A stretch of DNA of 34,879 nt from a virus: positions 1 to 34,879 of the IMG/VR virus record IMGVR_UViG_3300006802_000263; one strand, 5' to 3'. The notes under the pieces were generated by a model. It was given only the letters and a program-made list of their open reading frames with translations, did not search any database and was not told the DNA's origin. This document shows positions 1 to 6,084 of the stretch, in pieces (position 1 is the first letter of the stretch; every line of letters begins with the position of its first letter). A program made the position numbers and the translations under genes.

Positions 1-26
1 ATAATCCAACGGCACAGCCAGCGCAT
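1..26 (-). CDS. start of a further minus-strand reading frame, cut by the window edge
   Basis: Directly after the metalloprotease stop codon there is an ATG at 26-24, preceded by GGGGG five bases away, that reads MRWLCRWI before the window ends. If the window is circular this ATG frame closes after 15 codons. Another frame, with a possible GTG start at 15-13, would then join the open frame at 34754-34879. Which frame is used cannot be decided here, so this entry only marks where translation of the next gene probably begins. Confidence 0.35.
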
Positions 27-623
27 TTAATCCCCCAAACAGCTACGAATCGCCCGCACCGTCTCAAGCGTCATGCGCGGTCGGTGCCGAAGCTTTGAGC
101 CTTGAACGAAGGTGAGCGCATTGGGGTGCATCAGCCCCTCTCTCGTATGCACCGCCGCAAGCTGATGTCCTAGCTCATGGCCTAGCAGCGTTGGGGCTAA
201 ATCCCACTGTCTCGGGGTGTCGCCCATGGCAGCGATACCGAAGCCGCCAGAGCGCCACCTAGGGGCGCAGTGAAGAGATGACGCACCGCCCCCGTACTGA
301 TACCCCTCGCGGTCGATAAACGGCGGGACGATAAGCAGCGCGGGCCGATAGCCCCCTCGTATGCTTGGCCAGTAGCGGTCGCGATAGATGGCGGCATAGC
401 CTGAAAGCGCTTGCACGTCAGGGAAGTAATTTCCCGTCTCGGTGCCTTTCACCTCGCGCCATTCCCACCAAAGCTTCACCTTAGCATCGCGCCGATACTG
501 TCGCCGCACCGCTCGCATCACGCGCTCGATGTCGGCTTTAGGCATTGCATGGGGGCCGTCTACTCTTCCGATGTTCACATGAGCGTGGAGCAGGGCAACG
601 GCTGCGAGCCAGGTGAAGCTCAT
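27..623 (-). CDS. HExxHxxxxxH zinc metalloprotease-like protein (metzincin type), 198 aa
   Basis: This is a probable zinc-dependent peptidase. Residues 149-159 read HELGHQLAAVH, giving three zinc-binding histidines (149, 153, 159) and the catalytic glutamate 150. A Met-turn-like LMHP follows at 164-167, as in metzincins, although the usual glycine three residues before the third histidine is alanine here. The first 12 residues after MSFT are hydrophobic and may be an export signal, but the cleavage site is unclear. The start at 623 is chosen because GAGGTG lies just upstream and the ATG overlaps the previous stop as ATGA; an upstream in-frame ATG at 683 lies inside the preceding small gene. 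It is the last complete gene of the replication operon. The substrate is unknown. Motif confidence is high, biological role low. Confidence 0.75.
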   Translation of the reverse strand: MSFTWLAAVALLHAHVNIGRVDGPHAMPKADIERVMRAVRRQYRRDAKVKLWWEWREVKGTETGNYFPDVQALSGYAAIYRDRYWPSIRGGYRPALLIVPPFIDREGYQYGGGASSLHCAPRWRSGGFGIAAMGDTPRQWDLAPTLLGHELGHQLAAVHTREGLMHPNALTFVQGSKLRHRPRMTLETVRAIRSCLGD

Positions 624-733
624 CGCATCACCTCGTATACTCGATAAGCGAGCGCCCAAAACATTGCGCAGAAGCCCACACAAAACATCCAGGCGAGAAG
701 CCAGGCAATCGTTGACGGTCTATCTTCAATCAT
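620..733 (-). CDS. 37-aa single-span membrane peptide
   Basis: The ATG at 733 is preceded by GGGAGGGG and opens a 37-codon frame that begins MIEDRPSTIAW and contains one strongly hydrophobic, Trp/Phe/Cys-rich segment (about residues 9-31), ending in a basic tail. Its start overlaps the end of the preceding gene and its stop overlaps the metalloprotease ATG as ATGA, so it fills an otherwise empty gap in a translationally coupled chain. That packing is the main support. No family is recognised; a small membrane partner of the neighbouring metalloprotease or a holin-like peptide are both only guesses. Confidence 0.6.
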   Translation of the reverse strand: MIEDRPSTIAWLLAWMFCVGFCAMFWALAYRVYEVMR

Positions 734-1061
734 GTTCCCCTCCCAATCCCTTCAGTGTTTTCTTCTTAAAAAATCCCCTGAAGCTCGGGTCGTGCGCTTC
801 CACTAGTCGCGGATAGTACGCGGTGAAGCTGTTCGATATCTTGAACTCCTGGCCCGTGTTCTCCAGCTCGCAATGCCACCGCACCCGCTCCATGATGGAT
901 TTTGCGCCGTAGGTTTTGCGCCCCGCGTCGCGCATTACTTTTGCGTAGTAGTAAAACAGCTCGAAGATGTGGGGGTTCAGCCGATGGTAAGCGTTGAACG
1001 CCTCAAGCGTGCTGCTCGGAATGTCTTCAAGCGGGGTGTAATCAATAATCGCGATTTGCAT
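726..1061 (-). CDS. conserved phage hypothetical protein, 111 aa
   Basis: The protein resembles, by memory of its pattern, a common small phage and prophage protein with the order NPHIFELFYYYA, GRKTYGAKSIMERVRWH, FKISNSFTAYYPRL and GFFKKK; its function is not known to me. The many aromatic and basic residues would suit a nucleic-acid-binding helical domain, but that is inference. The start at 1061 is preferred over the in-frame ATG at 1085 because AAGGGCGG precedes it. It then overlaps the upstream zinc-ribbon gene by 20 bases and its own end overlaps the 37-aa membrane peptide. It is part of the replication operon. Confidence 0.7.
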   Translation of the reverse strand: MQIAIIDYTPLEDIPSSTLEAFNAYHRLNPHIFELFYYYAKVMRDAGRKTYGAKSIMERVRWHCELENTGQEFKISNSFTAYYPRLVEAHDPSFRGFFKKKTLKGLGGEHD

Positions 1062-1452
1062 GATATCCGCCCTTAATCTCTTCAACGATTCGCCGAATGC
1101 TTACCTTGCTTCCCTCCTTCGATTGCTTCGCCTCTTGGCAAGCCTTGCCGCATGGCGTGTCGCACCACGGGCAGCAATTGACCGCCTCACCCTCGCCGAC
1201 AAAACAAGGCATGGGGCCGCATCGCTCGCAATTCACCCATGACATCCAATCCGGTGGGCACACGCCCTCTAAGCAAGCCATCTCCTCCGCTATCGCTAGG
1301 ATGGGCCAGCCTCTAGGGTTTTCCATCTTCGATGCCAGCTTCATGAGCTCGGTGAAGCGCTCCACCCTCTGCCGCATGTTCTCCTCCATCCACTCGCTAT
1401 TCCGCTCTTTGATTCGCTTCTGCTGTTCCGCTTCCAATTCCTTTAGCTTCAT
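1042..1452 (-). CDS. zinc-ribbon-like protein with N-terminal coiled coil, 136 aa
   Basis: The first 45 residues are charged and helical (KELEAEQQKRIKERNSEW), a probable coiled coil. The C-terminal half is rich in cysteine: C75-x2-C78 and C94-x2-C97 could form a four-cysteine zinc ribbon, with further cysteines at 65, 70, 83, 93, 101 and 105. The start at 1452 has AGGGGG just upstream; the in-frame ATG at 1467 lies inside the upstream ATPase gene. Its position directly behind the ATPase and initiator genes suggests a replication-associated or nucleic-acid-binding role, which is inference. No named family is recognised. Confidence 0.7.
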   Translation of the reverse strand: MKLKELEAEQQKRIKERNSEWMEENMRQRVERFTELMKLASKMENPRGWPILAIAEEMACLEGVCPPDWMSWVNCERCGPMPCFVGEGEAVNCCPWCDTPCGKACQEAKQSKEGSKVSIRRIVEEIKGGYHANRDY

Positions 1453-1460
1453 GTTGCCCC

Positions 1461-2279
1461 CTACCAAATCATCTGCTTGTCTGTGTTTCTCGGCCTCTCG
1501 CGAACTTCCTCATCGAGCCGCTCTTTGAGCGGAGCCCATGCCCAACTAAGCGCCCCGTCCTGCGTGTTGATGAGGTCCACCACTAGCGGCTCCGCGTCTT
1601 TACCGAAGAAGCCGCGATTCTTCTCGAAGCGCAGCTCGAACTCTGTCCCCTCCTTCGGCACTAGCGTTTCTGGCCGTGAAAGCCTGATGCTTGTGTCTAA
1701 CAAATCCTCGCGGTCGCTCGCTCCGCGCTGCGTTCCGGCCTTCCCCGCGTGATGAACGAAAAGCACCGATTTTTTCTGGGAGCGCTTCTTTGCCGCCCAC
1801 TGAGCCACCCGAAGCCATGAATCCTTGTCGCCTTCGCCCCTTCGCTGCCTCACGCAGGTTGAAACGTTGTCGATGATTATCAGGTCGCACCCCTCAGCTA
1901 CTTCGTCGTAAAGCGCTTGCTGCGATGGCTCTGAGAGATTCCACATGATTTCATCCTCGCAATGCTCGAACGTGTGAAATCGAATCCCGTCTGCGGAGAT
2001 AGAACTTGCCGCCCCTTCGTCAACTTTCAGGATGCGGTCTTTGAGCTCCTGCTCCCCCATCTCGCCATCGAAGTAAGCCACCCGCCTAGCCGCTGGCGCT
2101 TGCCACTTGAGAAACTTCCCGCCCGCTGCTACCGCATGGGCCACGCCAAGGGCGAACCAGGTTTTGCCCACGCCGCGCCAGGCGTACACCATGGCGAGCG
2201 CCCCCTCTCTCAGCCAAGGGCCGAGAAGCTCATGCCGTGGCTTGAATTGCTTCCGAACTAAATCGCCTGCTGTAATCAT
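1461..2279 (-). CDS. RecA-fold AAA ATPase, RepA-like hexameric helicase type, 272 aa
   Basis: This is a P-loop NTPase of the RepA/AAA_25 kind, found in phages and plasmids as a replicative helicase or helicase-like ATPase. Walker A is at 36-40 (GVGKT), a DGE with a likely catalytic glutamate at 71-73, Walker B at 133-137 (LIIID), and a sensor stretch VLFVHHAGKAG at 172-182 followed by a GAS...R segment typical of the family. It lies directly downstream of the replication initiator gene with an ATGA overlap, which supports a role in loading or unwinding at the phage origin. The length is usual for single-domain members. No polymerase or separate primase is seen nearby, so the phage probably relies on the host replisome. 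Confidence 0.85.
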   Translation of the reverse strand: MITAGDLVRKQFKPRHELLGPWLREGALAMVYAWRGVGKTWFALGVAHAVAAGGKFLKWQAPAARRVAYFDGEMGEQELKDRILKVDEGAASSISADGIRFHTFEHCEDEIMWNLSEPSQQALYDEVAEGCDLIIIDNVSTCVRQRRGEGDKDSWLRVAQWAAKKRSQKKSVLFVHHAGKAGTQRGASDREDLLDTSIRLSRPETLVPKEGTEFELRFEKNRGFFGKDAEPLVVDLINTQDGALSWAWAPLKERLDEEVRERPRNTDKQMIW

Positions 2280-3109
2280 GCCTCACCCCTAAATTGCTCG
2301 ATGTCTCGCGGGAAGTAGTACCCAGGGCCGCTTTGCGGATGCGTGAAAAATACCTTCCCGTCTTCGAGGTACTTGCGCCGAAACGCCCGCAGGGTTTTGT
2401 AATGGTCGATGTACCGCTTGAACCGTGGCGGGTTTTGGCTGCTGTAAATTTCGAGCCGAGAAATCAGCACGTCGGTTTCAAGCTGGCCGATTTCTTCGCA
2501 GAGCTTGAGATACTCCGAGCGGGTAAGCCACACATGCCCATCCTCGCTGCCAGGAAAGCGCTCAAGCTCCTCCGGTTTTCGGTTTAGGCTCTTCGGTGCC
2601 TTCGGTGATGGGTGCAGCTTCGGTTCGTCGTCGTTAGGTACCTCAGGCTGCTCAGTGGGTTCCGATGCGCCAGCATCGGCTTTTTCTTTTTTCTCTTTTT
2701 CTTTCTTATCTATTCTATTCTTATCTATTCTATTGGAAATTTTGCTAGCACTTGCTCTGCATTTGCTAGCATTTGCTCGAACCTCTCGAATTCGCTCATT
2801 TTCTTCTATTTCTCGCTGAACTCTTTCGCTCGTTAAAACGCCATCCGAAAACGACACCAAATCGAGGTCGCAAAGCACGTTTAGCAAATTTTTCAGTTGC
2901 TCATTTTTGATAAACAATTGCTCAGCAAATGCTAGCATTTGATAATCTTTGCTAAGCAATTGCTTCCCACCGCCCGAGTAAATGCGCTCCACCACCGCCC
3001 AATACAGCCCCACACCCTCCCATCCGAGACGCTGCCGAAGCGCTATCAGCTTGAGGTCCGTTTGAGCGTCGATGTCATGCTTGAACCACGGCTTCAGTGT
3101 CCTGCTCAT
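2276..3109 (-). CDS. phage replication initiator with DUF4373 (Lin1244/Lin1753-type) N-terminal domain, 277 aa
   Basis: Residues 6-45 (KPWFKHDIDAQTDLKLIALR, GWEGVGLYWAVVE) match the DUF4373 winged-helix domain of phage replication initiator or replisome-organiser proteins. A very basic low-complexity linker follows at about 124-145, with the tandem repeat NRIDK, then an acidic/proline stretch and a C-terminal domain (about 180-277) of the kind that contacts partner proteins. The DNA of residues 48-130 holds repeats and an AT-rich tract that look like an origin inside the gene, as in lambda O. The gene is followed with ATGA overlap by the RecA-fold ATPase. Assignment to initiation is from domain and context. 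Confidence 0.85.
   Translation of the reverse strand: MSRTLKPWFKHDIDAQTDLKLIALRQRLGWEGVGLYWAVVERIYSGGGKQLLSKDYQMLAFAEQLFIKNEQLKNLLNVLCDLDLVSFSDGVLTSERVQREIEENERIREVRANASKCRASASKISNRIDKNRIDKKEKEKKEKADAGASEPTEQPEVPNDDEPKLHPSPKAPKSLNRKPEELERFPGSEDGHVWLTRSEYLKLCEEIGQLETDVLISRLEIYSSQNPPRFKRYIDHYKTLRAFRRKYLEDGKVFFTHPQSGPGYYFPRDIEQFRGEA
2688..2963. repeat. iteron-like repeats and AT-rich tract inside the initiator gene, candidate replication origin
   Basis: Within the initiator gene there is a T/A-rich pyrimidine tract (2688-2745) that includes a tandem 15-mer, CTTATCTATTCTATT. Next come two copies of TTTGCTAGCA (2741-2750 and 2762-2771). A 17-mer at 2761-2777 recurs inverted at 2925-2941 with one mismatch. 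CAATTGCTCAGCAAA (2916-2930) and TTTGCTAAGCAATTG (2949-2963) form a 15-bp inverted repeat with one mismatch and an 18-bp centre. Iterons beside an AT-rich unwinding tract inside the initiator gene is the lambda-type arrangement. The repeats are seen directly; origin function is inferred. Confidence 0.55.
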
Positions 3110-3339
3110 CGCGCCACCTCACGCTTAAGGTCACGCTGGTAGGCAACGTAGGAAAGGGCTTCCCAGGAGTAGACGAAGCCCCCTTCTCTCGATATCTCGC
3201 CCCTGCTTTCGAGGTCATCGAGAAGCGCCGAACCGACAACCTTGAGAAGGTCCGATTCTTCGCAGCGCCCCCCGCCCATCTCGCAAGCGAGCTGTATATA
3301 GCTTTCTTCTGTCTTTCGTGTAGTATTGTCTTTGCCCAT
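3106..3339 (-). CDS. small acidic hypothetical protein upstream of the initiator, 77 aa
   Basis: The gene overlaps the initiator start by ATGA, so the two are translated together. The protein reads like a compact winged-helix fold: helix (SYIQLACEM), helix (EESDLLKVVGSALLDDLESR), then GEISREGGFVYSW, similar to the wing region of small regulators. No catalytic motif is visible. An AGAGAGAAG stretch serves as a modest ribosome-binding site. It is the first gene after a 170-bp intergenic region full of dyads, so it may be a regulator or helper of the initiator, but this is inference. Confidence 0.65.
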   Translation of the reverse strand: MGKDNTTRKTEESYIQLACEMGGGRCEESDLLKVVGSALLDDLESRGEISREGGFVYSWEALSYVAYQRDLKREVAR

Positions 3340-3398
3340 CGAGCTTCTCTCTCATGGGCCGCCGCCGCTGAAATCTCCAGGTTTCGAGCGGCTTTTTT

Positions 3399-3506
3399 GC
3401 GGCCTGATTATCAGCCGCGATGAGTCGATAAACTTACTTATCGGTCATTCGCGACCAGTCTAAGATGCGCCTCCCTCTCGAAAGGTGTCAATAAAAAAAG
3501 TGTCAA
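3399..3506 (-). promoter_or_regulatory. dyads and tandem TTGACA boxes in the intergenic region before the initiator operon
   Basis: The 173 bp between 3340 and 3512 hold no gene but several symmetric sites. One is an interrupted palindrome at 3399-3418 (GCGG, CTGAT-T-ATCAG, CCGC) next to a six-T run. A second is CGATAA-acttac-TTATCG at 3426-3443. On the minus strand there are two TTGACA hexamers (3501-3506 and 3486-3491) nine bases apart. The first dyad contains TGATTATC, which is also the half-site of the palindrome at 4718-4735. No convincing -10 box sits at the right distance from either TTGACA, so a promoter is only suspected. Operator function is inferred. Confidence 0.4.
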
Positions 3507-3512
3507 CTAAGG

Positions 3513-3677
3513 TTATATTTTCAGCTTCTCGGCCACCTTAAGCTTGATGCCCTCAATGATGATATCTCGGAGCGTCTTCCCCTCTTGAGCCGCCCGAACC
3601 TTCGCGGCTCGGTGCAGCTCCTCGGGAATAGCTCGCAGAATGTAATCTTGCGTTTTCTGCTTTGATTGCCTCTTCAT
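3513..3677 (-). CDS. ribbon-helix-helix (Arc/MetJ-like) DNA-binding protein, 54 aa
   Basis: The short basic protein has the layout of a ribbon-helix-helix regulator: a β-strand (QDYILRAIPEE), helix A (ELHRAAKVRAAQEG) and helix B (KTLRDIIIEGIKLKVAEKL). Such proteins bind DNA as dimers and often control their own operon. The start at 3677 has GGGGGAAG directly upstream and overlaps the preceding gene's stop as ATGA; longer in-frame starts would run deep into that gene. The dyads in the next 170 bp are natural candidates for its binding sites, although this has not been shown. Confidence 0.75.
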   Translation of the reverse strand: MKRQSKQKTQDYILRAIPEELHRAAKVRAAQEGKTLRDIIIEGIKLKVAEKLKI

Positions 3678-3895
3678 ACTTCCCCCAGTTTCGATGGCGA
3701 TGCCACTTGCCGCACGTTGTTCCAATCGCTGAGCGTTTCGACCACCGTCTGGCCATGGCATGAGCCACACCCCTCGATTTCGTAGCCGTCATGCAAAAAC
3801 AGCCAATGGCCGTCCGAGTCGCACCAGTATTCTTTGACTATGTGCGGGTGTCTTTCCGCAAGCCGCTGGAGCACTTTGCTTCTCTTGCCGCTCAT
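3674..3895 (-). CDS. small hypothetical protein with a CxxC pair, 73 aa
   Basis: No family is recognised. The protein has a basic N-terminal helix (GKRSKVLQRLAERHPHIVKEY), an aromatic strand region (CDSDGHWLFLHDGYEI) and CGSCHG, so two to three cysteines plus histidines could bind a metal. It overlaps both neighbours by ATGA, which supports it as a real, translationally coupled gene between the 172-aa protein and the ribbon-helix-helix protein. Confidence 0.65.
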   Translation of the reverse strand: MSGKRSKVLQRLAERHPHIVKEYWCDSDGHWLFLHDGYEIEGCGSCHGQTVVETLSDWNNVRQVASPSKLGEV

Positions 3896-4410
3896 ACTTC
3901 CCCGCCTAGCTTCGCATATGCGTGGTCATTGTCGTTCGCGTTGTCAGCCTCATCATACTCGATAAGCGCCTCGCATACCCGACTACACTCTGCGTCGGTG
4001 AGCGTTAAGCTCAGAACGTTATCAGCATATCCGCGGAGGTGCTCAATCAGCTCCGTTCGCGCCGCGCCAGTCCGTCGTAACGTTGCCCAACGCTCATCTT
4101 TTGCGCTCGTCCACGCAGCGCCTGGTCCTTCATAGCCGGAGATGGCGCGGAAAAGGCTCTGAAGCTGCTCGCCGTTGGTCGCCTCTTGCTCTTCGCGCTC
4201 GGCTTCCATTTCCTTTGCCCGCTCCTTTAGCTCCTCAACCCACCAGGTGTACGTTTCGGCATCGCACACCCACTCCCCGTCATCGCTCCGCGTAAACTGC
4301 CCATCGATTGTCGCCCCCGCGTTGCCGATGATTTCCTGCGCCCAATTGACGCCAGCCACCACCGCCTTGAGCTCCACCTCTTGCCCTGTTTCGCTGATTC
4401 TTACCTTCAT
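3892..4410 (-). CDS. hypothetical acidic protein, 172 aa
   Basis: No family is recognised. The N-terminus (MKVRISETGQEVELKAVV) looks like a β-hairpin, followed by a charged helix at about 58-80 (VEELKERAKEMEAEREEQEA), then a Gly/Ala region and a long helical C-terminus rich in aspartate and glutamate. An AGGAGG-type site lies upstream (AACAGGAGGACAAC before the ATG). It is the second gene behind the promoter at 4708-4736 and overlaps the next gene by ATGA. The acidic character would suit a nucleic-acid mimic or a partner protein, but there is no direct evidence. Confidence 0.65.
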   Translation of the reverse strand: MKVRISETGQEVELKAVVAGVNWAQEIIGNAGATIDGQFTRSDDGEWVCDAETYTWWVEELKERAKEMEAEREEQEATNGEQLQSLFRAISGYEGPGAAWTSAKDERWATLRRTGAARTELIEHLRGYADNVLSLTLTDAECSRVCEALIEYDEADNANDNDHAYAKLGGEV

Positions 4411-4422
4411 GTTGTCCTCCTG

Positions 4423-4659
4423 TTAAAAATCATCTGTTAGCGAGGCTTCCAACCCCCTCATTGCCAGCTCCTTGGTCGGAGCCTGGCGAACCACAGCGAG
4501 CATGTCGAGCTCATCGACCTGCTCAGCATCCCACACGAACCACTCCACCGAAGCGAACCGCGTGTATACCGCCGCCACTCGGTAGCGGCAAAAATCGCCG
4601 AAAATCTCCGATGTTCCTGGAACCTCTTGCCCCTTCTTGCTTGGGTCGTTGCGAATCAT
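4423..4659 (-). CDS. hypothetical protein, first gene of the replication operon, 78 aa
   Basis: The protein has a compact αβ pattern (FCRYRVAAVYTRFASVEWFVWDAEQVDEL) with an aromatic core, similar to small phage proteins of unknown function. AAGGGG precedes the ATG at good spacing. It is the first gene after the strong promoter at 4708-4736, about 40 bp downstream of the expected transcript start, so it is likely made early and in quantity. Function unknown. Confidence 0.7.
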   Translation of the reverse strand: MIRNDPSKKGQEVPGTSEIFGDFCRYRVAAVYTRFASVEWFVWDAEQVDELDMLAVVRQAPTKELAMRGLEASLTDDF

Positions 4660-4707
4660 AAAGCCCCTTAAAAATCGCCGAGGCTAATCTCCTCAGCTCA
4701 TGTATCT

Positions 4708-4736
4708 ACTATACATATGATTATCGTGATAATCAA
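4708..4736 (-). promoter_or_regulatory. sigma70-type promoter of the replication operon
   Basis: On the minus strand TTGATT (4736-4731) and TATAGT (4713-4708) are separated by exactly 17 bp; they match the -35 and -10 consensus in four and five of six positions. Transcription should start near 4701 and run into the gene at 4659. A perfect 6-bp inverted repeat (ATGTAT 4700-4705, ATACAT 4711-4716) overlaps the -10 box and a larger dyad overlaps the -35 box and spacer, so the promoter is probably repressible. Confidence 0.7.
4718..4735. promoter_or_regulatory. perfect dyad TGATTATC-GT-GATAATCA, candidate operator
   Basis: Two perfect 8-bp arms separated by two bases lie over the -35 box and spacer of the promoter at 4708-4736. 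A dimeric repressor bound here would block the polymerase. The half-site TGATTATC occurs again in the dyad at 3399-3418 before the initiator genes. It is unlike the 24-bp palindrome at the repressor promoter, so a different protein may read it. Because it lies just beyond the integrase stop, an attachment-site role is a second possibility. Confidence 0.6.
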
Positions 4737-4769
4737 GATGTTTCTTTAATCTTTTTACTTTTTTATTCT

Positions 4770-5666
4770 CTAGTGATTTCCGTACTTTAGACGGCCAGCG
4801 ATTTTGTCGTTCGCCTTCGCCCGCTTGTCGTACACCTCTACCATGCCCGTGGTTCGGTGCCGTAGAAAGTCCCGCACCTCGCGGTCAGTAGCCCCCGATT
4901 GAAGAAGCGCCGTGGCCGCCGTAGCCCTAGCGCTGTGCGGTGCATAGCCCTCTAAGCCCACCTGCTCAAGGTAGTAGCTATAAAGCCGCCTAAGCGATGC
5001 GGTGCTCATTCTGCCGCGCTCCCTGCCTCGTAGGTCGTAGGTAGGAAACAGAGGGCCGATAGGCGTAGCCCCATCGCCTGAGCGTTGCGCCACAAGCTCA
5101 GCAAGCCTCTCTGCTGCCCAATCGGGCAGCGCTTGCTCCTGGCGCTTGCCCGCCTTGCTCTCTCTGATGACTAGCCTTGAGCCATCCGCGCTAATGAGCA
5201 CATCACGCAAATCGAGCCCGACCACCTCCGAGCGCCTGAGCCCGCCGCCGAACAGCGCTGCCAGCACAGCGCGGTCACGAACGCCGATTTTCGTCCTCGG
5301 GTCTGGCAAATCAAGAATCTCTGGCACAAGCTCAAGCGGGACCAGCTTAGTGGGCCGCACCTGAACATGCCGCCTCGCGGGTAAAACGTTTCTCGCCATC
5401 GCCCAGGGGTTGCCCCTGATGAGCGCCAGGTCTGAGAGATGGCGGTACAGCGCCGATAGTAGCGCCACCGTGTTACTAATTGTTGCGTCAGATTTGCCTT
5501 GAGCCTGTAGACCTCTAACGAAGTCCAAGGCTTTGCTTGGAGTCACGGAGCCGATTGATTGCCCCGCTAGAAACTCGCGTAATTGCGCGAGAATCGCGTG
5601 ATACCTTCGCTGCGTGTTATGGCTCTTGAACGCGACGAAGCGCTCGCAAGCTTGTTTTGTATCCAT
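4770..5666 (-). CDS. int: tyrosine recombinase / phage integrase, 298 aa
   Basis: The enzyme should integrate and excise the phage by site-specific recombination. Residues 1-95 form a SAM-like core-binding domain (LREFLAGQ, ATISNTVALLSALYRHL). The catalytic domain shows R144 (GGGLRRSEV), a lysine in ESKAGK (171 or 174), H244 and R247 (PHSARATAATALL), H270 (FLRHRT) and the nucleophile Y279 (VEVYDKR). All expected residues are present and the length is usual for a XerCD-like member without a long arm-binding domain. GGAAGGA precedes the ATG, and a TGACC-tcac-GGTCA dyad (5689-5702) lies just upstream. The attachment site is not identified; the AT-rich 4736-4770 stretch behind the gene is the natural place to look. 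Confidence 0.93.
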   Translation of the reverse strand: MDTKQACERFVAFKSHNTQRRYHAILAQLREFLAGQSIGSVTPSKALDFVRGLQAQGKSDATISNTVALLSALYRHLSDLALIRGNPWAMARNVLPARRHVQVRPTKLVPLELVPEILDLPDPRTKIGVRDRAVLAALFGGGLRRSEVVGLDLRDVLISADGSRLVIRESKAGKRQEQALPDWAAERLAELVAQRSGDGATPIGPLFPTYDLRGRERGRMSTASLRRLYSYYLEQVGLEGYAPHSARATAATALLQSGATDREVRDFLRHRTTGMVEVYDKRAKANDKIAGRLKYGNH

Positions 5667-5711
5667 GTTGTCCTTCCTTCGTTTTAGTTGACCTCACGGT
5701 CACCTCCGCTG

Positions 5712-5867
5712 TTATCTTTTTCTGCCAAAAGTTGCTTCTATCCCCTTGGTAAATTCTTTTACCCACGTCTCCAGCGCCTCCACACGCCGCTTTAGGCTAC
5801 GAATATTCTTGAGCGTGGCATCCTGCATGTTCTTACGTTTCTTCGTTGTCTTAGTTTTCTTTGGCAT
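5712..5867 (-). CDS. 51-aa very basic coiled-coil peptide
   Basis: The ATG at 5867 follows GGAGGAG and opens a 51-codon frame. The first 13 residues are mostly Lys, Thr and Arg (MPKKTKTTKKRKN), then a helix with heptad-like spacing (LKNIRSLKRRVEALETWVKEF). This suggests a DNA- or RNA-binding peptide that oligomerises. It ends 45 bp before the integrase start and its own start overlaps the stop of the Cys-rich frame upstream (TGATG), so it may be an integrase-linked accessory such as a small excision or architectural factor, which is inference. Confidence 0.6.
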   Translation of the reverse strand: MPKKTKTTKKRKNMQDATLKNIRSLKRRVEALETWVKEFTKGIEATFGRKR

Positions 5868-6037
5868 CACTCCTCCAGCATCACCGCTGCATACCGTTTA
5901 ATTTTTGCATTCCAATCTACTCCCATGCAGCAATCGCAAATTCCGCCCTGCTCGTTCAGCTCCCCGCACAAATAAACACCTCCCCCCTCTAATTCAACTA
6001 GAAATCCAACACGGCTCCCCTCTACAGTCGCCGCAAC
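5867..6037 (-). pseudogene. small CDCC-containing protein whose reading frame has lost or shifted its start
   Basis: A protein-like frame reads AATVEGSRVGFLVELEGG, then YLCGELNEQGGICDCCMGVD, then WNAKIKRYAAVMLEE, ending at 5867 with TGATG coupling to the next gene. The only good start (GGAGGGGTGATG, ATG at 6039) is out of phase by one base and its own frame stops after five codons. Either a one-base deletion near the start, a sequencing or assembly error, or a -1 shift explains this. A TTG at 5971, preceded by GGGGGGAGG, could still make the last 34 residues. The two close cysteine pairs suggest metal binding. Function unknown. Confidence 0.45.
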
Positions 6038-6061
6038 ATCACCCCTCCTTGTCTTTGGTTG
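6037..6061. repeat. 25-bp direct repeat, copy 1 (ribosome-binding site plus start codon)
   Basis: The 25 bases at 6037-6061 are identical to 6232-6256. On the minus strand each copy ends in AAGGAGGGGTGATG, that is a strong Shine-Dalgarno sequence and an ATG. This copy leads into the frame-disrupted 5867-6037 gene. Confidence 0.85.
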
Positions 6062-6084
6062 TGGTTGCTTTGAGCTTCACAACC

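Noticed and set aside
2505-2819. Ser/Phe-rich plus-strand frame opposite the initiator gene
   Set aside because: It mirrors the Lys/Glu-rich linker of the initiator; low complexity and no start signal.
4700-4770. AT-rich region behind the integrase considered as attP core
   Set aside because: Promoter elements explain the dyads and there is no host sequence to define a core, so it is not called as an attachment site.
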